Origin: Micromonospora inyonensis
GTDB lineage: Bacteria; Actinomycetota; Actinomycetes; Mycobacteriales; Micromonosporaceae
Direction: 5' to 3'
Length of the DNA: 64,000 bases
NCBI RefSeq assembly: GCF_900091415.1
Contig: NZ_FMHU01000002.1
Span: 992,001-1,056,000, forward strand
Made by a program: the position numbers and the translations under genes. The notes under the pieces are model-generated. The model did no database searches, was not told the origin of the DNA, and saw only the letters and a list, made by a program, of their open reading frames with translations. This document shows positions 8,948 through 18,586 of this stretch, in pieces (position 1 is the first letter of the stretch; each line of letters starts with the position of its first letter).

Positions 8948-10033
8948 CTATCGGTTGGTGGCGGGGAAGAGGCGCTGGCGCAGGGCGAGGCTCACGTACA
9001 CGAGGGCGACGAGCACGGGGACCTCGATGAGCGGACCGACCACCCCGGCGAGAGCCTGGCCGCTGGTCACGCCGAAGGTCCCGATCGCCACGGCGATGGC
9101 GAGTTCGAAGTTGTTGCCGGCGGCGGTGAACGCGAGCGTGGTGGTGCGTTCGTAACCCAGGCCGATGGCGCGGCCGAGGGCGTAGGAGCCGGCCCACATG
9201 ATCGCGAAGTAGGCGAGCAGTGGCACCGCGATCAGCGCGACGTCCCACGGTCGGTCGGCGATGGCGTCGCCCTGGAGCGCGAACAGGATGACGATGGTGA
9301 ACAGCAGGCCGTAGAGGGCGACCGGGCCGATCCTCGGCAGGAGGGACGACTCGTACCAGGCGCGGCCTCGGGCCCGTTCGCCGAGGCGACGGGTCAGGTA
9401 GCCGGCCAGCAGGGGGACGCCCAGGAAGACCAGCACGTTGCCGGCGATCTCCCAGCCGGAGACCTCCAGCCGGGCACCGTCGAGGTGGAGCCAGCCCGGC
9501 AGCACCGAGAGGTAGAACCAGCCGAGCAGGCCGAACGCGAGGACCTGGAACACCGAGTTGAGCGCGACGAGGACGGCGGCGGCCTCCCGGTCGCCGCAGG
9601 CCAGGTCGTTCCAGATGATGACCATGGCGATGCAGCGGGCGAGCCCGACGATGATCAGGCCGGTGCGGTACTCGGCATGGTCGGCCAGGAGGGTCCAGGC
9701 GAGGGCGAACATGACGGCCGGACCGAGCACCCAGTTGAGCAGCAGCGACGACAGGAGCAGGCGACGGTCGCCGGTCACCGTGTCGAGCCGGTCGTAGCGG
9801 ACCTTGGCGAGGACCGGGTACATCATGATCAGCAGGCCGACGGCGATCGGCAGGGAGATGCCGCCGATCGCCACCGCCTCCAGCGCGGTGTCCAGACCGG
9901 GCACGAGCCGGCCGAGCAGCAGCCCGGCGGCCATGGCCAGGCCGATCCACAGGGGCAGGAACCGGTCCAGGCGGGACAGGCGCGCGACGACTGCCGGTGG
10001 CGCTTCGCCGCTGGCGGTGGCGGTGTGGGTCAT
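8948..10033 (-). CDS. acr3: ACR3-family arsenite efflux permease
   Basis: Ten-helix membrane carrier that exports arsenite, 361 residues. It carries the family block GLARCIAMVIIWNDLACGDRE with the essential Cys, and AFTAAGNNFELAIAVAIG in a late helix. The ATG at 10033 follows the arsR stop by one base, so translation is coupled. The longer open frame from 10318 lies entirely inside arsR and is rejected. Confidence 0.92.
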   Translation of the reverse strand: MTHTATASGEAPPAVVARLSRLDRFLPLWIGLAMAAGLLLGRLVPGLDTALEAVAIGGISLPIAVGLLIMMYPVLAKVRYDRLDTVTGDRRLLLSSLLLNWVLGPAVMFALAWTLLADHAEYRTGLIIVGLARCIAMVIIWNDLACGDREAAAVLVALNSVFQVLAFGLLGWFYLSVLPGWLHLDGARLEVSGWEIAGNVLVFLGVPLLAGYLTRRLGERARGRAWYESSLLPRIGPVALYGLLFTIVILFALQGDAIADRPWDVALIAVPLLAYFAIMWAGSYALGRAIGLGYERTTTLAFTAAGNNFELAIAVAIGTFGVTSGQALAGVVGPLIEVPVLVALVYVSLALRQRLFPATNR

Positions 10034-10034
10034 G

Positions 10035-10757
10035 TCAGCAGGTCCTGAGGGTGTCGGAGGTGGCCCGGGCGTGGGCGGCGAGGTCGGCGAGGCGCAGGGC
10101 GGCGCCCTGGAGGGCCTCGGGGACGAGGCGGTAGTAGGTGAACCGGCCGCGCGGCTCGGCGACCACGACACCGGCCTCGCGCAACTGCTTGAGGTGCCCG
10201 GACACGTTCGGCTGCTTGGCGACGGTGTCGGCGACCAGCTGCGAGGTGGTGGCCGGGCCGTCGGCGAGGATCTGCACGATCCGCGCCCGCAGCGGGTCGG
10301 CCAGCAGCCGCACAACATCAGGTTTGGCTGATATCAGTGGAACCTGATCTGCGGATGGACGGCTGTCGTCCGCCGGGAGGGGGCCGGGAACGCCGGAGGG
10401 GGCCGGCGTCGGCGCGGTGCCGGTGAGCAGGTTGCCCAGCAGGGCGAGCGCTTGCCGGCGGGCCCGGTAGTAGACCCAGGTGCCGCGCCGCTCGGTGTCG
10501 ACCATGCCGGCCTCGCGGAGCACCCGCAGGTGATGGGAGATGGTCGCGCTGGTGACGTCGAACGCGCCGGTCAGGTCGCAGACGCAGATCTCGGGGTTAG
10601 ATGCGATCAGCGACAGCAGACGGAGGCGGACCGGATCGCCGAGCGCCTTGAACAGGGGGGCGAGTTCGCCGGCGACCTGCGGTGCGAGCGCCTGTGCCCC
10701 CAGTGAGGGGCAGCAGTCGCGCGTCACCGTGGTTTCGCGGGCGGAAGGAGCCGACAT
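10035..10757 (-). CDS. arsR: Tandem double-domain ArsR repressor
   Basis: Arsenite-responsive repressor of the operon, 240 residues, twice the usual ~110. Residues 28-110 form a full ArsR winged helix with ICVCDL (Cys58, Cys60) and the N-terminal pair Cys15-Cys16 in DCCPS. This matches the Cys15/Cys16/Cys55 arsenite site known from Corynebacterium ArsR1. After a proline-rich linker, residues about 145-225 form a second ArsR-like winged helix (DPLRARIVQILADGPATTSQL, then SGHLKQLREAGVV) with no Cys ligands. The reading frame is intact through the linker. First gene of arsR-acr3-arsC. It may work as a covalently linked heterodimer-like regulator; this is inference. Confidence 0.88.
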   Translation of the reverse strand: MSAPSARETTVTRDCCPSLGAQALAPQVAGELAPLFKALGDPVRLRLLSLIASNPEICVCDLTGAFDVTSATISHHLRVLREAGMVDTERRGTWVYYRARRQALALLGNLLTGTAPTPAPSGVPGPLPADDSRPSADQVPLISAKPDVVRLLADPLRARIVQILADGPATTSQLVADTVAKQPNVSGHLKQLREAGVVVAEPRGRFTYYRLVPEALQGAALRLADLAAHARATSDTLRTC

Positions 10758-10765
10758 GCGCCTAG

Positions 10766-10786
10766 CTTGACAGTTATCTAACCAAG
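10766..10786 (-). promoter_or_regulatory. Candidate ars promoter/operator
   Basis: A short AT-rich island just upstream of arsR contains CTTG-N13-CAAG (10766-10769 and 10783-10786) with TTAGATAACTGTCAA on the minus strand between them. TAGATA could serve as a -10. The dyad is imperfect, so this is only a candidate ArsR site. Confidence 0.35.
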
Positions 10787-10852
10787 GGGCAAGCGGCGCG
10801 TGCCCGTTCGACAGAAATCACGGTATCGGCGGCCGCTGACGCGGTCCTCGGC

Positions 10853-11662
10853 TCAGACCTCGGTGGTGAAGCGGTCCAGCACCGAGGGGGCGACCAGGCC
10901 GATGGCGGCGAGGACCGAGATCACGGTGAGCACCGAGCGGACCACCACGACCTCGGTCTTGCTGCCGGCGCGCAGTGCAATGCCGTTGGGCAGGCCGATC
11001 ATCGTCCACATCCGGCGCTTGATCGGGATGGGCCAGAGGATCGGCACCCCGGCCTTGGTGACCATGTCGCCGAGGATGTGCACGAAACAGCCGACCCCGA
11101 CGGCGAGGCCGATCAGCGGGTACCCCCGGTCGCCGGGCAGGTTGGCGAAGGTGTACCAGGCGGCGGCGGCCGAGGTCAGCGTGACGATCACCCAGCCGGC
11201 CCGCTCCGCCCACCGGTCGAAGAGACCGCGCAGCGCCAGGCCGATCATGAAGAACAGGATGCCGACCACGGCCCACTTGCCGTACGCGGCGCAGAGCGCG
11301 GTGGTGCCCCAGCCGACCAGCACGGTGAACGGGAGGGTGTGGGTCAGCGTCCGGTGCCCGTTGCTGCGTTTCGGGTCACGGCTGAGCTTGGTGGCGTAGT
11401 AGACGCCGAGCGACAGCTTCTCGATCACCTCGGCCACGAAGAGCGAGAAGACCCCGAAGGTGCGGGCGACGGTCGCGCCACCCTGGTTACGGGTCACCTT
11501 GCCGGAGAGGTCGAGGTCGGGGAAGAGCGCGCCACCCGCGCAGACCGCCGTGCCCACGGCGAGCGCCAGGGTGGACTGCTCGTAGCCGGCGAAGTGCTCC
11601 AGCGCCAACGACCCGGTCAGCCACACCGCCGCGCCGGACAGCGCGTGCGACGGTCCCATCAT
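10853..11662 (-). CDS. YdjM/DUF457-type membrane-bound metal-dependent hydrolase
   Basis: Integral membrane protein of the YdjM family, 269 residues, several hydrophobic segments. The conserved histidine/aspartate blocks are visible: GPSHALSGAA at the N-terminus, FPDLDL, GHRTLTHTLPF and VHILGDMVTKAGVP. These are the residues the family is thought to use for metal binding; its substrate is unknown. GGGGAGG abuts an ATG at 11671, too close to serve it; the in-frame ATG at 11662 has nine bases of spacing and is preferred. It stands alone, ending about 95 bp from the ars promoter. Confidence 0.8.
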   Translation of the reverse strand: MMGPSHALSGAAVWLTGSLALEHFAGYEQSTLALAVGTAVCAGGALFPDLDLSGKVTRNQGGATVARTFGVFSLFVAEVIEKLSLGVYYATKLSRDPKRSNGHRTLTHTLPFTVLVGWGTTALCAAYGKWAVVGILFFMIGLALRGLFDRWAERAGWVIVTLTSAAAAWYTFANLPGDRGYPLIGLAVGVGCFVHILGDMVTKAGVPILWPIPIKRRMWTMIGLPNGIALRAGSKTEVVVVRSVLTVISVLAAIGLVAPSVLDRFTTEV

Positions 11663-11879
11663 GTCGGTCATCCTCCCCGGAGATCGTGATCGACAAGTTA
11701 CGGCACCCGGGTGACATTGTGCCTGTCGGGTTCTCGTCCGTCGTCAGTGGAACTGGTCGCCCCGCCCAGGTCCCGGGGCGGGTGACGGCCCGCGCCGCGA
11801 TCCGGCGCGCCCTGTCGCTGCCAGGCGGGGCCCTCGGACTCCCCTCGCCCCGGCCCGGTCGCGTCGCTACGCTCCCGCC

Positions 11880-12331
11880 GTGACCAACGCCGACGGGCCC
11901 GGAACCTACCCCCCACCGGCCCTGCGTATCGGTGCCCCGAGCGTCAGGTGGCCCGGGACGCCCTCCAGGTTCATCTCGACGCGGAACGACTGGACGCCGA
12001 CGGGTTCGCGCGCAGGGTCGCGGCATGTGAGCAGGCGGTCGACCAGACCGAGTTGCTGAGGATCTTCGCCGACCTTCCGGCGCCCCGTCCGCAGTTGCCG
12101 TCCGCCGAGGCTCCTGCCGAAGCCGACGAGGACATGCCACCCGGAGTTCTGGCGGGCTGCCTGGCGCTGGGACTCGGCATTCCGGTGGCCATCGTGGTCG
12201 GAGCCGTGTACGGCACGTGGTGGGCGCTCGCCGTGCCGGTGGCGGTGACCGTCGCGATGGCCTACGTCGAGCACCTGCGCCGGCCGGCACCGAACCGTAC
12301 CTGCGACGGTGACCCGCGCGCGTCCGGCTGA
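11880..12331 (+). CDS. DUF1707 membrane protein, frameshifted near its start
   Basis: Small actinobacterial protein with an N-terminal DUF1707 domain and a C-terminal pair of membrane helices (GVLAGCLALGLGIPVAIVVG and WWALAVPVAVTVAMAY). The expected opening LRIG occurs in the frame of a leaderless GTG at 11880 (TACGCT at 11868-11873). The continuation ERQVARDALQVHLDAERLDA is in another frame, starting at 11939. One missing C in the CCCC run at 11935-11938 would restore a single protein. As it stands only the frame from GTG 11948 (127 residues) is open to the stop. Either a sequencing slip or a recent mutation. Function of the family is unknown. Confidence 0.7.
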
Positions 12332-12351
12332 ACGGCCCCCTGCCGAGGAGG

Positions 12352-13668
12352 TCAGACGGCGAGCAGGTTGCCCTCCGGGATGGCGAACTTCGGCCGTACG
12401 CCGGGCAGCGGGGTGGCGGTCCGGCGGACCCGCAGCGGCACGTGTTCCCGGCAGGCGGTGGCGTAGCTGGCGGCGGTGGAGGCGGCGATGGTCTGCCAGC
12501 CGTAGCGCTCGCCGACCATGGTGCGGGCGCGGCGGGCCACCCGGCGGGCGAAGACCTCGTCGCCGACGAGCCGGTCGACCGCCCCGGCCAGGGCGTCGGG
12601 GTCGCTGTGCGGGAAGGTCATCCCGGTCACGCCCGGCTCGACGATCTCGGCGAGCCCGCCGGTGGCGGCCACCGCCAGGGGCGCGCCGGCCGCCGCCGCC
12701 TCCAGCGCGACCATGCCGAACGGCTCGTAGAGGCTGGGCACCACGGTCGCGTCGGTGGCCCCGAGCATCGCCGGCAGTTGCGACTCGGTGAGGAAGCCGG
12801 TGAAGCGGACCGTGTCGGTCAGCCCCAGGTCGTCCACTCTGGCCCGCAGCTCGTCCTTGTACGGGCCGTCCCCGGCGATCACCACCCGCAGGCCGGGGTG
12901 CCGGTGGCGCAGGTGCGGCACGGCCTCCACCAGGTGCTGGACGCCCTTCTCGTAGACGAGGCGGCCGGCGTATCCGACCAGGGGACCGTCGGCGGCGAAC
13001 CGGGCACGGGCGGCGGTGACCGCGCGGGGGCGGGCCTGCCAGGCGCGGGCGTCCACGCCGTTGGGGACCACGTCGACCCGGCCGGCGGGGACGTCGAAGA
13101 GGGTGGTGACCTGGTCGCGCATGTAGCCCGAGCAGGCGATCACCCGGGCCGACGAGGTGCTGAGCCAGTGTTCGACGCCGTGGATGGTGCGGTTCATCTC
13201 CTCGGGCAGCCAGCCCTGGTGCCGGCCGGCCTCGGTGGCGTGGATCGTCGTGACCAGGGGCAGGTCGAGGTGCTCGCTGATGGTGACGGCGGTGTGTGCG
13301 ACCAGCCAGTCGTGGGCGTGCACCACGTCGTACTCGCCGGACTCGGCGGCGCGCAGCGCGGTGCGGGTGAGCGTGTGGTTGAACGCCATCGTCCAGGCGA
13401 GCAGGGCCGGGGTGGCCAGGGGGAAGGCCACCGGGTCCTCGGGGGCGCGCAGGACCCGGACCCCCTCGGCGTACTCCTCCAACGGCGCGCCCTCGGCGTG
13501 CCGGGTGACCACGGTGACCTCGTGACCGGCGGCGGCCAGGGCCACGGAGAGGGCGTGCACGTGCCGGCCGAGTCCACCGACGAGCACCGGCGGGTACTCC
13601 CACGAGAGCATCAGCACCCGCTGCTGCCGGGCGGGGTGGATGTCGATCACATCGGCGTTCGGTGACAT
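12352..13668 (-). CDS. GT4 glycosyltransferase, glycogen synthase-like (GlgA/GlgM type)
   Basis: Retaining GT-B glycosyltransferase, 438 residues, probably building alpha-1,4-glucan or maltose-1-phosphate in the cytoplasm. Motifs: SWEYPPVLVGGLGRHVHALS at the N-terminus (nucleotide-sugar glycine loop), HAHDWLVA, VPNGVD, and the C-terminal donor-site block PSLYEPFGMVALEAAAAGAP. Actinobacterial GlgM enzymes share this arrangement, but a trehalose or other alpha-glucosyl role is possible. It follows the debranching-enzyme gene on the same strand after 141 bp with no convincing terminator, which suggests a shared glucan role. Confidence 0.82.
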   Translation of the reverse strand: MSPNADVIDIHPARQQRVLMLSWEYPPVLVGGLGRHVHALSVALAAAGHEVTVVTRHAEGAPLEEYAEGVRVLRAPEDPVAFPLATPALLAWTMAFNHTLTRTALRAAESGEYDVVHAHDWLVAHTAVTISEHLDLPLVTTIHATEAGRHQGWLPEEMNRTIHGVEHWLSTSSARVIACSGYMRDQVTTLFDVPAGRVDVVPNGVDARAWQARPRAVTAARARFAADGPLVGYAGRLVYEKGVQHLVEAVPHLRHRHPGLRVVIAGDGPYKDELRARVDDLGLTDTVRFTGFLTESQLPAMLGATDATVVPSLYEPFGMVALEAAAAGAPLAVAATGGLAEIVEPGVTGMTFPHSDPDALAGAVDRLVGDEVFARRVARRARTMVGERYGWQTIAASTAASYATACREHVPLRVRRTATPLPGVRPKFAIPEGNLLAV

Positions 13669-13809
13669 GCTGCCCCCTGGAGTTGTCCCCTGCGCGCGGC
13701 GACGGCCTCCGCTGCCCGGAATCCCGTCACCGCGCCCTGGTCGGAGCCAATCCTGCCGCCGGCTCGATAACCCGCGGCGACATCGCCGTTGCGGCTCTGT
13801 AAAGCGGCC

Positions 13810-15753
13810 CTATCGGGTGCGCCGGCAGCGCAGCAGTTCGGCGACCGACCATGCCTGGAACGGGCAGCCGGTCGCGCCGTGCGGCGGCAGGCCGTCAGCC
13901 GTTTCACTGACCGAGCCTAGGCCATATTCGGTCAAATGTGCCTCAATAGCCATGAAAACCTCATCAACTGAAAGCTTGCTCCGCCGGCAGGCGTCCACGT
14001 ACGGGCCGAGCAGCCACGGCCAGACCGTCCCCTGGTGGTACCCGCCGTCCCGCTCGGCCGGTCCGCCCCGGTGCCGCCCGGAGAAGCCGGTGGAGTCGGG
14101 GGAGAGACTGCGCAGGCCCAGCGGCGTGAGCAGCCCGGCCGCCACCCGGCGCAGCGTCGCCTCGTCCGGCTCCAGCGGCGCGTACGGCAGCGACCAGGCG
14201 AGCAGCTGGTTCGGGCGGAGCAGGTCGTCGTCGTGGTGCGGTGCACCGCCCAACGGGTAGGTCGGCGCGGGCCCGTCCACCACGTCGTACAGCCAGCCCG
14301 TCGGGGCGGGGAACCGCTCCCGGAACGCGGTCCTCGCCCGCTCGTGCAGTCGCCGCAGCTCCCCGGCGTCCTGCCCGGCCAGCTCGGTCAGCTCGGCGAG
14401 CCCGGCCAGCCCGTTGACCCAGAGCGCGTTCACCTCGACCGGCTTGCCGGTACGCGGGGTCACCGGCACCCCGTACACCCGGGCGTCCATCCAGGTCAGC
14501 GCGGTGCCGGGGGTGCCACCCTGGGTGAGCAGCCCGTCGGCCGGATCAACCGCGATGCCGTACCGGGTGCCGGCCAGGTGCGCGTCGACCACCCCGCGCA
14601 GCGCCGGCAGCAGCTCGTCGGCGAGGTCGGTGTCCCCGGTGACGGCGACGTGCCGGGCGACCGCGTGCAGGAACCACAGCGTCCCGTCGACCGTGTTGTA
14701 CTCGACCCGCCCGGTGTCGGCGGTGTTCGCCAACATCCCCTCGGACAGGGTCGCCGCGTACGACCGCAGCAGCTCCCGGCCCTCGGTGGCCCGGTCGGTG
14801 CAGAGGAACAGCCCCTCGTACGAGATCATCGTGTCCCGCGACCACGCCCCGAACCACGGGTAGCCGGCGACCACGTCGACCGGTGCCCGGTCGGTGCGGA
14901 CCACGAACGCGTCGGCGGCCAGGGTCAGCGTCGCCTCCACCGCGTCGGCCGGTCGGGCGGCGGACACCACCCGCCGGTTGCGTCGCCGGGCGGTCGCCAC
15001 CACCTCGGTCGCCGGTGGCGGCTGCCAGTCGAGCTGGTCGGCCCACGCCAGCACGGAGACCGTGTCGCCGGGGCGCTCGAACCGCCCGGCGAACCGGCCC
15101 GCGTACCAGAGGTCCTCCTCGCAGGTCAGGCCCCGCGCGGCCTCCTCCCGGTGGTGCACGCCCAGCCACCACTGGCCCTCGGGCGTCCAGTCCGGACCGG
15201 CGAGGCGGAACGCGCCCTCGATCACGGCCCCGCCGTCGACCGGTTCCATCCGGGGCGCGGGGCCGTCCGCGCGGCGCTCGCCGTGTGCGTCCCGCCAGGT
15301 GCAGACCGCCGCCAGCTCCAGGCGGACCGGCGGACCGGACACCAACCGGTGCACCACCGCCACGCAGGGCTGACCTGGCAGCATGGCCAGTTCCCGCTCG
15401 ACCACCACGTCGCCGATCCGCCAGCGCCAGCGGGGCAGGCCGTCGACCAGGGCGAAGTGCTCCAGCAGCTCGTACCCGCGCGGGTCGACCTCGCCGGAGG
15501 ACCACTCGTGGGTGCCGAGGCGCACCCGCGCGCCGGAGGGGAGCAGCACCGACGCGTCCAGGCTGGCCAGCCCGACCCGCCGGGTCGCCGGGGTCTCGCC
15601 GGCCACCACCAGCAGCCCGTGGTAGCGGCGGGTACGCAGCCCGCTGAGGGTGCCCATGGCGTACCCGCCCCGGCCGTCGGGCACCAGCCACTCGCGGGTG
15701 GCCCCGCCGGTGAGGTCGCCACAGACCTGCGGACCGAAACCGATGTCGATCAA
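13810..15753 (-). CDS. Amylo-alpha-1,6-glucosidase (GH133-like glycogen debranching enzyme)
   Basis: Removes alpha-1,6 branch glucose from glycogen-type polymers, 647 residues. The N-terminal beta domain begins EWLVPDGRGGYAMGT and TRRYHGLLV, the hallmark of bacterial GDE proteins. The (alpha/alpha)6 catalytic part carries YPWFGAWSRDTMIS, LTWMDARV and GYHQGTVWPWLLGPY. The start codon is TTG at 15753 with GGAGG four bases upstream; no better start is in frame. Divergent from the glucosidase gene at 15838, with an 84-bp region between them that must hold both promoters. Confidence 0.85.
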   Translation of the reverse strand: MIDIGFGPQVCGDLTGGATREWLVPDGRGGYAMGTLSGLRTRRYHGLLVVAGETPATRRVGLASLDASVLLPSGARVRLGTHEWSSGEVDPRGYELLEHFALVDGLPRWRWRIGDVVVERELAMLPGQPCVAVVHRLVSGPPVRLELAAVCTWRDAHGERRADGPAPRMEPVDGGAVIEGAFRLAGPDWTPEGQWWLGVHHREEAARGLTCEEDLWYAGRFAGRFERPGDTVSVLAWADQLDWQPPPATEVVATARRRNRRVVSAARPADAVEATLTLAADAFVVRTDRAPVDVVAGYPWFGAWSRDTMISYEGLFLCTDRATEGRELLRSYAATLSEGMLANTADTGRVEYNTVDGTLWFLHAVARHVAVTGDTDLADELLPALRGVVDAHLAGTRYGIAVDPADGLLTQGGTPGTALTWMDARVYGVPVTPRTGKPVEVNALWVNGLAGLAELTELAGQDAGELRRLHERARTAFRERFPAPTGWLYDVVDGPAPTYPLGGAPHHDDDLLRPNQLLAWSLPYAPLEPDEATLRRVAAGLLTPLGLRSLSPDSTGFSGRHRGGPAERDGGYHQGTVWPWLLGPYVDACRRSKLSVDEVFMAIEAHLTEYGLGSVSETADGLPPHGATGCPFQAWSVAELLRCRRTR

Positions 15754-15837
15754 CTTTCCTCCAGCAGCGACGTGCTACACGCCACGACGACGGTGGCCGC
15801 GGTGGTCAAGTGGCCGCGCGGCGTTAAAGATGTGCAG

Positions 15838-18501
15838 GTGATCACTGACGTGTCCCCTCCCATCCCGCCGTCTCCCGACGCCGAGCGGAGCCGCCTGACC
15901 CGGGCCGACTCGGGGGAGCAGGACTGGCGCGCATGGGGTCCCTATCTCTCCGAACGGGCCTGGGGGACGGTGCGGGAGGACTACAGCGAACACGGTACGG
16001 CGTGGGACTACTTTCCCCACGACCACGCGCGGTCCCGAGCGTACCGGTGGAGCGAGGACGGCATGGCGGGCGTCTGCGACGACCGGCAGACGTTCTGCTT
16101 CGCGCTGGCACTTTGGAACGGCCGGGACCCGATCCTCAAGGAGCGGATGTTCGGCCTCGGTGGCGACGGCGGCAACCACGGCGAGGACGCCAAGGACTAC
16201 TGGTGGTACGAGGATTCCACCCCCACCCACTCCTACATGCGCTGGCGCTACCACTACCCGCAGGCCGCCTTCCCGTATGACGAACTGGTCGCGGTGAACG
16301 CGTTGCGCAGCCGGGACGACACCGAGTACGAGCTGGTCGACACCGGCATCTTCGACGACGACCGGTACTGGGCGGTGACCGTCGACTACGCCAAGGCGTC
16401 CCCGACCGACCTGTGCATGGTGGTCACGGTGGCCAACCGGGGCGACCGGGCCGCCCAGCTGCACGTGCTGCCCACCCTCTGGTTCCGTAACACCTGGTCG
16501 TGGGGGCTGCCCGGCAGCGACCGGATGCCGACCATGGCCGGCGCGGACGGCCGGCTGGTCGGTGAGCACCGGGTGCTCGGTCAGCTCGTGCTCGCCGGGG
16601 ACGGCACGCCCACCCCGCTGCTCTGCGACAACGAGAGCAACGCCGAGCGGCTCTGGGGACTGCCGGGCCGGTCCCGCTACCCGAAGGACGGCATCAACGA
16701 CCACGTGGTCGACGGGGCCGACACCGTCAACCCCGACCGCACCGGCACCAAGGGCGCGCTGCACTACGTGCTGGACGTGCCGGCCGGCGGGCAGCGGCAG
16801 ATCCGGCTGCGGCTGACGCGGACCGCGCCGCCGCCCGGTGGCACCCCCGTCCCGGCCCTCGACCTCGGGGCCGACTTCGAGGCGACGCTGCGGACCCGGC
16901 GGTTCGAGGCGGACCGGTTCTTCGCCGGTGTCATCCCGGCCGGGGCGAGCGAGGACGAGGCCCTGGTGGCCCGGCAGGCCATCGCCGGGTTGATGTGGGG
17001 CAAGCAGTTCTACCACTTCGACGTGAAGCGGTGGCTCGACGGCGACCCGGGCTCCACCCCGCCACCGGCCGGACGGCGGCACGGGCGCAACAGCGCCTGG
17101 TGGCACATGAACAGTTTCGACGTCATCTCCATGCCGGACCCGTGGGAGTACCCCTGGTACGCCGCCTGGGACCTGGCGTTCCACTGTGTCAGCATCGCCC
17201 GGGTCGACCCCGGCTTCGCCAAGGAACAGTTGCTGCTCCTGCTGCGCGAGTGGTACATGCACCCCAACGGGCAGATCCCGGCGTACGAGTGGGCGTTCGG
17301 CGACGTGAACCCGCCGGTGCACGCCTGGGCGGCGCTCAAGGTGTTCGAGATCGACGGCAGCCGGGACCACGAGTTCCTCGCCCGGGTGCTGCACAAGCTG
17401 CTGCTCAACTTCACCTGGTGGGTCAACCGCAAGGACACCGGCGGCAGCAACGTCTTCGAGGGCGGGTTCCTCGGGCTGGACAACGTCGGCCCGTTCGACC
17501 GGTCGGCCGCGCTGCCGGTGGCCGGGGTGCTGGAACAGTCCGACGGCACCGGCTGGATGGGCATGTACGCGCTGAACCTGCTCGACATGGCGATCATCCT
17601 CGCGGAGCGGGACCGGGCCTACGTGGACGTCGCCACGAAGTTCTTCGAGCACTTCGCCTACATCGCCGCCGCCGCGTACGACCAGGGGCTCTGGGACGCC
17701 GAGGACGCGTTCTTCTACGACGTGCTGCGGCTGGCCGACGGCACGAAGGTGCCGCTGAAGGTCCGGTCGGTGGTGGGGCTGCTGCCGTTGGCGGCGACCA
17801 CCCGGCTCACCGCGCGGACCCTGCGCCGCCTGCCGGAACTGAACGCGCGGCTGCGCTGGTTCCTCACCAACCGCCCCGAGTACGCCGACGTGGTCGGCGC
17901 CCGCCGGATCGGCCCGGACGGCGGGCAGCAGCGCCTGCTGTCGATGGTCGGTCCGGAGCAGGTGGTCCGGCTGCTGACCCGGATGCTCGATCCCGACGAG
18001 TTCCTCTCCGAGTACGGGCTGCGCACCCTCTCCCGCGCCCACGCCGACCACCCGTTCTCGGTCACCCTCGGCGGGCAGGAGTTCAGCGTCGGCTACGAGC
18101 CGGCCGAGTCGACCAGCGGACTGTTCGGCGGCAACTCCAACTGGCGCGGGCCGATCTGGATGCCGACGAACTTCCTGCTGATCAGCGCGTTGCGGGACTA
18201 CGCCGGCTTCTTCGGCGACGACCTCCAGGTCGAGTACCCGACCGGTTCCGGGGTGAAGCGCACTCTCGACGAGATCGCCGACGACCTCTCCGCCCGGTTG
18301 ATCGCGCTGTTCACCCGGGACGGCTGGGGACGGCGACCGATCTACGGGGCCTGCCAGCTCTTCCAGACCCACCCCGACTGGCGGGACCTGATCGCCTTCC
18401 CCGAGTACTTCCACGGCGACAACGGCGCGGGGCTGGGCGCGTGGCACCAGACGGGTTGGACGGCCCTGGTCGCCGACCTGATCCTCACCCTGCGCCGCTG
18501 A
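15838..18501 (+). CDS. GH63-like glucosidase family protein
   Basis: Large (alpha/alpha)6-barrel hydrolase of the MGH1/GH63-like group, about 887 residues. Clear conserved blocks: WGPYLSERAWGTVREDYS, WDYFPHDHARSRAYRW, HMNSFDVISMPDPWEYPWY-type active-site region, WEFAFGDV-like AYEWAFGDVNPPVHAWA and NSNWRGPIWMPTNFLL. The start is uncertain: GTG at 15832, 15838 and 15850 are all in frame and none has a strong ribosome site. The open frame runs far upstream but is antisense to the debranching gene. It probably acts on alpha-glucosyl oligosaccharides together with the two glucan genes; substrate unproven. Confidence 0.8.
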   Translation: MITDVSPPIPPSPDAERSRLTRADSGEQDWRAWGPYLSERAWGTVREDYSEHGTAWDYFPHDHARSRAYRWSEDGMAGVCDDRQTFCFALALWNGRDPILKERMFGLGGDGGNHGEDAKDYWWYEDSTPTHSYMRWRYHYPQAAFPYDELVAVNALRSRDDTEYELVDTGIFDDDRYWAVTVDYAKASPTDLCMVVTVANRGDRAAQLHVLPTLWFRNTWSWGLPGSDRMPTMAGADGRLVGEHRVLGQLVLAGDGTPTPLLCDNESNAERLWGLPGRSRYPKDGINDHVVDGADTVNPDRTGTKGALHYVLDVPAGGQRQIRLRLTRTAPPPGGTPVPALDLGADFEATLRTRRFEADRFFAGVIPAGASEDEALVARQAIAGLMWGKQFYHFDVKRWLDGDPGSTPPPAGRRHGRNSAWWHMNSFDVISMPDPWEYPWYAAWDLAFHCVSIARVDPGFAKEQLLLLLREWYMHPNGQIPAYEWAFGDVNPPVHAWAALKVFEIDGSRDHEFLARVLHKLLLNFTWWVNRKDTGGSNVFEGGFLGLDNVGPFDRSAALPVAGVLEQSDGTGWMGMYALNLLDMAIILAERDRAYVDVATKFFEHFAYIAAAAYDQGLWDAEDAFFYDVLRLADGTKVPLKVRSVVGLLPLAATTRLTARTLRRLPELNARLRWFLTNRPEYADVVGARRIGPDGGQQRLLSMVGPEQVVRLLTRMLDPDEFLSEYGLRTLSRAHADHPFSVTLGGQEFSVGYEPAESTSGLFGGNSNWRGPIWMPTNFLLISALRDYAGFFGDDLQVEYPTGSGVKRTLDEIADDLSARLIALFTRDGWGRRPIYGACQLFQTHPDWRDLIAFPEYFHGDNGAGLGAWHQTGWTALVADLILTLRR

Positions 18502-18586
18502 GGACCCGCGTGCGGCCCGAAACGGGGATGAGTCGGGTCGGTCCCGGCTAGTACGGTGTCCGGGCCGCATGCGGGAGGGGTGGAAC

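Noticed and set aside
14035..15831. 600-codon upstream extension of the glucosidase frame
   Set aside because: It is antisense to the debranching enzyme gene and has no family similarity; the protein starts near 15838.
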